A stretch of 64,000 nt of DNA from Dasypus novemcinctus (taxonomy: Eukaryota > Chordata > Mammalia > Cingulata > Dasypodidae). Positions 58,111-64,000 of the stretch are shown piece after piece (positions within the stretch are counted from its first letter, which is position 1; each line of letters opens with the position of its first letter). The DNA is taken from contig NC_080688.1 of assembly GCF_030445035.2 (NCBI RefSeq), positions 63,129,949 to 63,193,948 on the forward strand, written 5' to 3'. Position numbers and translations under genes: made by a program. Below the pieces are notes generated by a model. It was not told the DNA's origin, made no database searches, and saw only the letters and a program-made list of their open reading frames with translations.

Positions 58111-58544
58111 TGTGATGATTAGGCTAATGTGTCAACTTGGCCAGGTAATGGTGCCTAGTTGTTTGGTTAAGCAGGCACTGGGCTAATTGTAACCAAAGGG
58201 CATTTCATTTCATCAGTAAGTTGATTGCATAGATAGCTGTTTACATCTACAATCAAATGAGGAGATTGCCATCAGCAATGAATGACATCTCATCCAATCA
58301 GCTGAAAGTCTTAAAAGGGGAAGTGATTTCAGCATTCAGAGAGAGAATTCTGATCTCTACTTCAGACAGCCAGGGTCTCCTGGGAACTCATCAAGTACCT
58401 TCATCTCAGTCCCTGGTTTGCAGTCTGCCCTACAGAATTTATCCTTGTGCATCCCCATGGTCATGTGAGACAATTTTATAAAATCTCATGCTATTTACAG
58501 ATACCTCCTGTAGGTTCTGTTTCCCTAGAGGATCCTGAAGAACA
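58111..58544 (+). repeat. 3' LTR of ERV-L provirus
   Basis: 434 bp, TGTGATGATTAGGC … CCTGAAGAACA, followed by the duplication GGTTG (58545-58549). Confidence 0.9.
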
Positions 58545-60364
58545 GGTTGTTTCTTCTTTTATCGCTGAGTCCTATGATCTTTTTATATAACACACATAGC
58601 AAACCCTTATCAGATATGTGGTTTCCAAATATTTCCTTCCATTGAGTAAGTTGCCTTTTTACTGTCTTGACAAAATCTTTTGAAGAAAAAAGTATTTAAT
58701 TTTGAGGAGGTCCCATTTATCTATATTCTCTTTTGTTGTTCATGTTTTGGGTGTAAGGTTTAAGAAACCACCACCAACCATAAGATCCTGAAGAAGTTTC
58801 CCTACGTTGTCTTCTAGGAGTTTTATAGTTGTAGTTTTTTATATTTATATCCTTGATCTATTTTGAGTTAATTTTTATATAAGGTATGAAAAAGAGTCCT
58901 CTTTATTTTGGATTTGGCTATCCAGTTCTCCCAGCACCATTTGTTGAATAGACTGTTCTGGCCCAGCTGGGTGGCTTGACAGCCTTGTCAAAAATCACTT
59001 GCCCATAAATGTGATGATCTATTTCTGAACTCTCAGTTCAATTCCATTGATCAATACATCTGTGTTTATGCCAGTACCATGCTGTTTTTACCCCTGTGGC
59101 TAAGTAATATGCTTTAAAATCAGGATGTAAGAATCCTCCAACTTTGTTCTTCTTTTTAAATATATTTTTGATTATTCAGGGCACTTAAACCTTCAAAATA
59201 AATTTGATAATTGACTTTTCCAATTCTGCAAAAAAAAAAAAAAAAAAGGCTGTTTGAAGTTCTATTGGGATTGCATTGAATCTGTAGATCAACTGGGGTA
59301 GAATTGATATCTTAACATTATTTAGTTATCCAGTCCATGAATGCAGAATGTCCTTCCATTTATTTAAATCTTTTTTGATTTCTTTTAACAATGTTTTATA
59401 GTTTTCTGAATATAAGTCCTTTATGTCCTTGGTTAAGTTTATTCCTAAATATTTGATTCTTTTAATCTTAAAGTAAATGTGTTTTTTCCTGATCTCCTCC
59501 TCAGATTGTGCATTAATAATGTATAGAAATGCTACTGATTTTTGCATATTAATTTTGTATCCCATCCCTTTGCTGAACTTGTTTATTAGCTCTAGTAGCT
59601 TTGTTGTAGATTTTTCAGAATTTTCTAGGTTTAGTTTCATGTCATCAGCTAATAATGAAAGTTTTACGTCTTCCTTTCCTATTTGGATGCCTTTTATTTC
59701 TTTATCTTGCTTGATTGCTCTAGCTAGAACTTCTAAGACCATATTGTGGTGACAGTGGGCATCCTTTCCTTGTTCCCAATCTCAAAAGGAAAGCTTTCAG
59801 TTTTTCACCATTGAGTATGATGTTAGCTGTGGGTTTTTCATAGATGTACTTTATCATATTGAGAACGCTTCTTTCTATTCCTCTATTTTAGAGTGTTTTT
59901 ATGAATAAAGGATATTGGATTTTGCTAAATACCTTTTCTCCATCAAGACTATCATGTGATTTCTCTTCTTGGTTTAATAATGTGGTGTACTGCATTAACT
60001 GATTTTCTTGTGTTGAACCATCCTTGTATACCTGGATAAAATCCACTTGATAATTATGTGTATTTCTTTTAATGTGCTCTTAAATTTGATTAACAAGTAT
60101 TTTTGAGGGTTTTTAAATTGATATTTATTAGAGAAATTGGTTTATAATTTTCTTTTTTTGTGGTATCTTTATCTGGCTTTGGTATGAGGATGATGTTGGC
60201 TTCATAGAATGAGTTTAGTAGGATTCCCTCCTGTTCTATTTTTTTTTGAAGAGTTTGACCAAGATTGGTATAAATTCTTCAAAAAATTAATAGAATTCAC
60301 CTGTGAAACCATCTTGCCCTGGGCTTTTAATTTTTGGAAGGTTTTTGATGACTGTTTCAATCAT

Positions 60365-62035
60365 CAATTTCTATAAATGTCTCAATTTTTGGCTAATAGC
60401 TATTTTTCTCATTGTTTGGATAGTGACCTCCTTCCTGGACACTTCAAACACTGATCTTTATCTGTCTGATTAGCTATTTCTCCCTCTTGACATAAAATAC
60501 AATCAAAGCAGCAGATAACTTCCCCTTCCTGAATCCTGGACCGTAATTCTTGCTACACACAGATGTGTGAGTCTGCCAGGGGTGATGCATGAGCTGGCCT
60601 GCATTTATTATGGACTCCATTTCTGTACTCATAAAAAGCATTTCAAAGAAATCTTGGTCCACCACATACACAGAATTATATTTAGATATAGTAGCAGGAT
60701 TCAGATGTGGCCATATCTAATTTTTCCTTAGGTAGACTCCAAAGAGGCATTCAGTGGACACTTCCAAATTTTTCCACGCACAGTTCCTGCAAGTGAGCAA
60801 TTTAAAACTTTCAGCCAGAATTTGGTAAAGAAAAAGTCTGCTGGGTATTGAGAAGGGCTAAATGTTCTGAGAAAGTTTCAAAACTAGGTATCTTAAAGCC
60901 CTGGTATGTGAAAGAAAGACTCCCATGAAAAGTATCTAAAAAGTGGTCAGGTGGTAAAAAAGAAGCATCCCATTGTGATGTAGTGATACACACTTTCTGG
61001 GTTCTTAAGAAATAGTTTTCTTCAGGAACTGAGGTGGCGCAAGTGACAGGGAACCTCTCTCCACATCAGAGGTCCTCAGGATCGAATCCCAGTGAATCCT
61101 AGAGGAGAAAAACGAGAAGAGAAGACAAAAAGAGAAATAGATACAGAAGATCACAAAGTGAATGGACATAGACAGCAAAAAAACAACCAATCAAACAAAA
61201 AAAAAGCAGGGGGGAGGGGGGACAGGAGGAAGGGAGGAGGGAGGAGGGGAAAAAAAGAAATAGTTTTCTGCCGTGTTCTCACTTATTAATGTACTGGCAT
61301 TGCCATAAATGATGAACACATTTGCTGATAAGTCTATGATTCTGGCCTCAAAAGTCCAGTCTCCTGAAGTACATATCCTCTTGGTCACGAGTACCTTTTC
61401 CGTAAATGCCATGCAGACACCTCTTATAGTCATTTCTCCTCTAAGGTTCCAGAGGAAATGCTCACCTTTTATGTCATCTGTCACTATGATCCCTACCAAG
61501 ATTCAGCTAAATGTGTCCATAATGAGACCATTCCTAATGCTAGAGAAGTGTCCTTGGGGGCCATCTATTAGAGAGAGGGAGACTAGTCCTTACTTCTCAG
61601 AAAAGGATCAAAGGATCCATAGGTTATCTGTGGTATTTTGTACAGTTCTAGCAGTCTTCCAGTCTGGGCAGAGAATGCTGAAATGATTCCTGCAGTGACA
61701 GCCAAATTCTTGGTCTGTCTCTGGCAGGAATATTTAGGGATATTCTGTCCACCTCCAGATAGCCATTTCATGGTGCTCTTCAAAGTCCTGACATCATTGT
61801 GAAGCGCACTGTACAGATGGAAACTCAGAGAAAGGTTAGGGAGCAGATGGGTATTCCTATTTATCTCTTAAGTGGCAAAAAGAAAGGCCATGACATAACA
61901 ATAATTTTTGAAGTTCAACCAGGAAAGGCTGGCTTGGAAAACATGGCAATGCAGGATTCCCCATGGTCTGAGTTGTCTGTCTCCTTTGCAGTCCTGAGAT
62001 GCAGAAAGTCTGACTCCTGGAAAAATCCAATTTCT
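60365..62035 (-). pseudogene. Vomeronasal type-2 receptor (V2R) pseudogene, intronless, partial
   Basis: V2Rs are family C GPCRs of the vomeronasal organ that bind peptide pheromones through a large extracellular lobe. Read on the minus strand, the ectodomain appears in order: 'EINRN' (about 61,860), 'RTLKSTMKWLSGG' and 'PKYSCQRQTKNLAV' (61,783-61,700), 'LLELYKIPQITYGSFDP' (about 61,620), 'IIVTDDIKGEHFLWNLRGEM' (61,499-61,430), 'SANVFIIYGN' (about 61,320), 'ITTSQWDASFLPPDHFLDTF' (about 60,960), 'LNCSLAG' and 'CPLNASLES' (about 60,760), then the cysteine-rich domain ('SVCSKNYGPGF', 60,531-60,559, and CCFDC, 60499-60513). The reading frame continues on both sides of a SINE at 61,022-61,254. Stops (for example after 'AFLFAT') and frameshifts inactivate it, and the seven-helix part is absent. 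Segments normally on separate exons are joined with no introns, which suggests a processed copy. It could also be another family C receptor. Confidence 0.82.
61022..61254 (+). mobile_element. DAS-related SINE, head B only
   Basis: Flanked by a perfect 15-bp duplication, AAGAAATAGTTTTCT (61007-61021, 61255-61269). It has the second head of the heterodimeric SINEs alone ('GGAACTGAGGTGGCGCAAGT', 'GGATCGAATCCC') and a purine-rich GGGAGG tail. It interrupts the V2R pseudogene. Confidence 0.93.
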
Positions 62036-62312
62036 TTTCAATAGGACTAGTCATATGTTAACATTTCTTTTGGTGTCAGTTTGGTAACTTGTGTTTTTCT
62101 AGGAATTTGTTTACCTCATCTATATTTTCAAATGATCACTGTTCATAATAACCTATTATTTTTATATTAATATATACAGAATCTGTAATGAGATATTTTT
62201 CATTCTTGACATTGGTTTTTTGTGTCTTCTCTTTTTTCCTTCATCATCCTTACCAAAGGTTTATCCATTTTGGTAGTCTTTTCAAAGAACCAGCTTTTGT
62301 TTTGTTGATCCT

Positions 62313-62810
62313 TGTATTAGTCTGCCAAAGGAGTGCTGATGCAAAATACCAGAAATTGATTGGTTTTTATGAAGGGTATTTATTTGGCATAGGAGCTTAC
62401 AGATACTAGGCCATAAAGCATAAGTTACTTCCCTCACCAAAGTCTATTTGGAGCAAGGTGGCTGCCGATGTCTGTGAGGCTTCAGGCTTCCTGGGTTCCT
62501 ATGTTCCTGGGACTTACTTTTCTCTGAGTTCAAGGTTCCTTTTTTCCTGGGGCTGGCTTCTCTTTCCTCTGTGAGCTTACTTCCTGGGGATCCAGTTTAA
62601 GTCTTCAGCATCAAACTCCAACATCAAAACTCTAACATGAAAAACCCTCAACTCTGTCCTTTGCCATGCCTTTTATCTATGAGTCCCCACCTACCAAGGG
62701 GTGGGGACTCAACACCCTACTCATAACTCAGTCAAGGCCTGGTACAGATGAGATTACAAGCATAATCCAGTATCTACTTTTGAAATTCTTACCCATATCA
62801 AACTGCTACA
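62313..62810 (-). repeat. 3' LTR of a provirus extending past the right edge
   Basis: Same family as 10,790 and 19,592. On the + strand it starts TGTATTAGTCTGCCAAAGG and ends CAAACTGCTACA. Immediately beyond is CTCCACCCTCTGAATTC, whose complement is a purine-rich tract directly before the LTR's TG, as expected of a polypurine tract. Confidence 0.8.
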
Positions 62811-64000
62811 CTCCACCCTCTGAATTCCAAAAAGACTTTATAATATTTGCAAAAACCTTAAATGAGTAACAATGTAAATACTAAATCATATAATTAATTT
62901 AAAGAAATACAGTTTGTCTTGGGGCATACAGTTTGTCTTGGGGCAAAGTCCTGTTTGCTATAGACCTCTGAAACTTAAAAAACAATTTATCTGTTTCCAA
63001 TTCACAAATGGACAGACATAGGATAAACATTTTCATTACAGTAAGGAGAAATTGGGAGGGAAACATGAGTCATGGGAAACATGAAATGTTTCCTGTACAT
63101 TTCAGTAAACCTGCAGGGCATCCTCCATTGAATTTCAAAGTCTGAGAGTCACTCTTAAGAAGATGGTTTCTTCTCCTTGGGGCCATATGGAGACCCACCC
63201 TTTCCATTGCTTTGCCCAACAGCCATTTTCTTGGTTCCACCCTCATCAAGCATCTAGGTATCGACCAAGCTCTAGACCTCTCCCTCCAAGAGTGTTGGGG
63301 TGATTGCCACACCTTACCCAATATTTGGGAGTCTTAACCACCATCATACAGTGATGTGAAAACAACATTCCCCCTAACTTCTGGCATACATGCTCAACCC
63401 TTTCAGCAATGACTTGACCACCTGGCCTTCTGTAATCTTTGGGGGACGGGTCCACCCCTCTCAGACCTGTGAGGTGCTGACCTTAACTGTCCTATTCCTC
63501 GGGGAATGTGCTCCACCCTCTCTGTACTCTGGGGCAGCAAAACTCTCCCAGAACATCAGATGGGAACATTCACCCTCTTCAACACCTTTTCTGTACACAT
63601 GGATGGGGTTCCTCTCTTGGCTCAAGGTAATGTCCTAATTCCAGATCTCAGCTTCCATGGTTTTCCTCTTAAAGCAGTTTCTCCTTCAATCTCTCCTTTT
63701 CATGCCCTTTTTATTCCAGGCTGACAGTGGTTTTGTTCATACAGCCCTCTCAAAAACCTTGTTGGTTTAGCATGCAGGAAGCAGGGGTCTAAGCCATCAG
63801 ACAGTAAGACTTCCCGCAAGTCTTTCCTAGATAACTGCATCTTCAATCTTGATTTATCAGTTCCAAATTTATTTAAGTCCTCCAATGGGGCATTTTCATC
63901 TGGGAGCTTGACTTCCAGAGGCTTGGAATTTCCAGAATCAGTTTCTGTTTTCTTTGTGCCTGACAGTTTAGTTCACAGCATATCTCTCTTGTCTAGCATT
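62811..64000 (-). mobile_element. Internal region of the same LTR provirus (partial)
   Basis: About 1.2 kb of non-repetitive-looking sequence that should be the 3' internal part of the element. No long open frame and no gag, pol or env motif are recognised, which would fit a non-autonomous MaLR-like element, but this is inference. A local direct duplication, 'CAGTTTGTCTTGGGGCA', occurs at about 62,910 and 62,929. Confidence 0.5.

Larger units (their letters stand above)
52413..58544 (+). mobile_element. ERV-L (class III) provirus, degraded
   Basis: Two LTRs flank an internal region, and the whole is bracketed by the 5-bp duplication GGTTG (52408-52412, 58545-58549). A primer-binding-like TTGGTACTGAGAGTGGG (52837-52853) follows the 5' LTR, consistent with the leucine-tRNA-type priming for which ERV-L is named. 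A purine-rich ACAAGGGGTGAAC precedes the 3' LTR. Gag-like, protease, reverse transcriptase and RNase H-start segments follow in order. Most of RNase H and integrase is missing. No env is seen, as usual for ERV-L. Confidence 0.88.
51205..62312 (-). mobile_element. Antisense L1 host of nested insertions
   Basis: One L1 read in three blocks: 51,205-52,412 (3' UTR and ORF2 C-terminal), 58,545-60,360 (ORF2 thumb and reverse transcriptase; active-site motif LADD near 59,640) and 62,036-62,312 (more N-terminal ORF2). The blocks are collinear once the ERV-L provirus (flanked by GGTTG), the V2R pseudogene and the rightmost provirus are removed. Confidence 0.8.

Noticed and set aside
61092..61289. Lys/Arg/Gly-rich open frame
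   Set aside because: It is the purine-rich tail of a SINE bracketed by a 15-bp duplication.
30659..64000. A second KATNAL2 exon or another host gene in the right half
   Set aside because: Read through without finding an exon-like segment with both splice sites and recognisable protein; short exons could still be missed.

Overview
The window reads as mammalian nuclear DNA from a xenarthran, most likely the nine-banded armadillo (Dasypus) or a close relative. The main evidence is roughly two dozen copies or fragments of a tRNA-derived SINE of the DAS type, several with clean target-site duplications (TSDs). There are also long antisense LINE-1s, ancient mammal-wide repeats (L2, MIR, MER5) and class I and class III endogenous retroviruses. 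Nothing prokaryotic, no CRISPR array and no functional RNA gene was seen.

The only piece of a live protein gene I can support is one short first coding exon near the centre (30,608-30,658, + strand). It encodes 17 residues beginning MELSYQALKF and ends at a GTAAGG splice donor. I recognise it as exon 1 of KATNAL2 (katanin p60-like 2). It lies in a CpG-rich, TATA-less promoter with three inverted CCAAT boxes, a GC box and two X-box-like motifs. Everything to the right would be KATNAL2 intron 1, where I found no second exon. Everything to the left would be intergenic.

Layout. 1-2.2 kb: broken class I retroviral env plus its 3' LTR, split by a SINE. 2.2-9.1 kb: L2, MIR, LTR and SINE fragments. 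9.1-18.4 kb: two antisense L1s, the second nearly full length but apparently lacking ORF1. 18.4-24.3 kb: MIR, MER5, solo LTRs, and an L2 carrying a tandem LTR pair that itself carries an L1 tail. 24.3-30 kb: an old antisense LINE with several insertions, including an L1 with a 5' inversion. 30.3-30.9 kb: KATNAL2 promoter and exon 1. 31.4-39.6 kb: L1 tails, a 2.5 kb L1, L2 and MER5. 39.6-41.2 kb: the longest stretch without recognisable repeats. 41.2-51.2 kb: HAL1-like LINEs, old L1s and many SINEs.

51.2-64 kb is a nested stack on a single antisense L1. It holds an ERV-L provirus (52.4-58.5 kb, with three SINEs inside), an intronless vomeronasal type-2 receptor (V2R) pseudogene (60.4-62.0 kb, split by a SINE), and the 3' end of a further LTR provirus that runs off the right edge.

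The features do not form an operon-like system. What they record is an insertion history. The points most worth follow-up are the V2R retrocopy-like pseudogene, the KATNAL2 promoter, the ERV-L provirus with an 81-bp in-frame repeat, and the two-headed DAS SINE variants.
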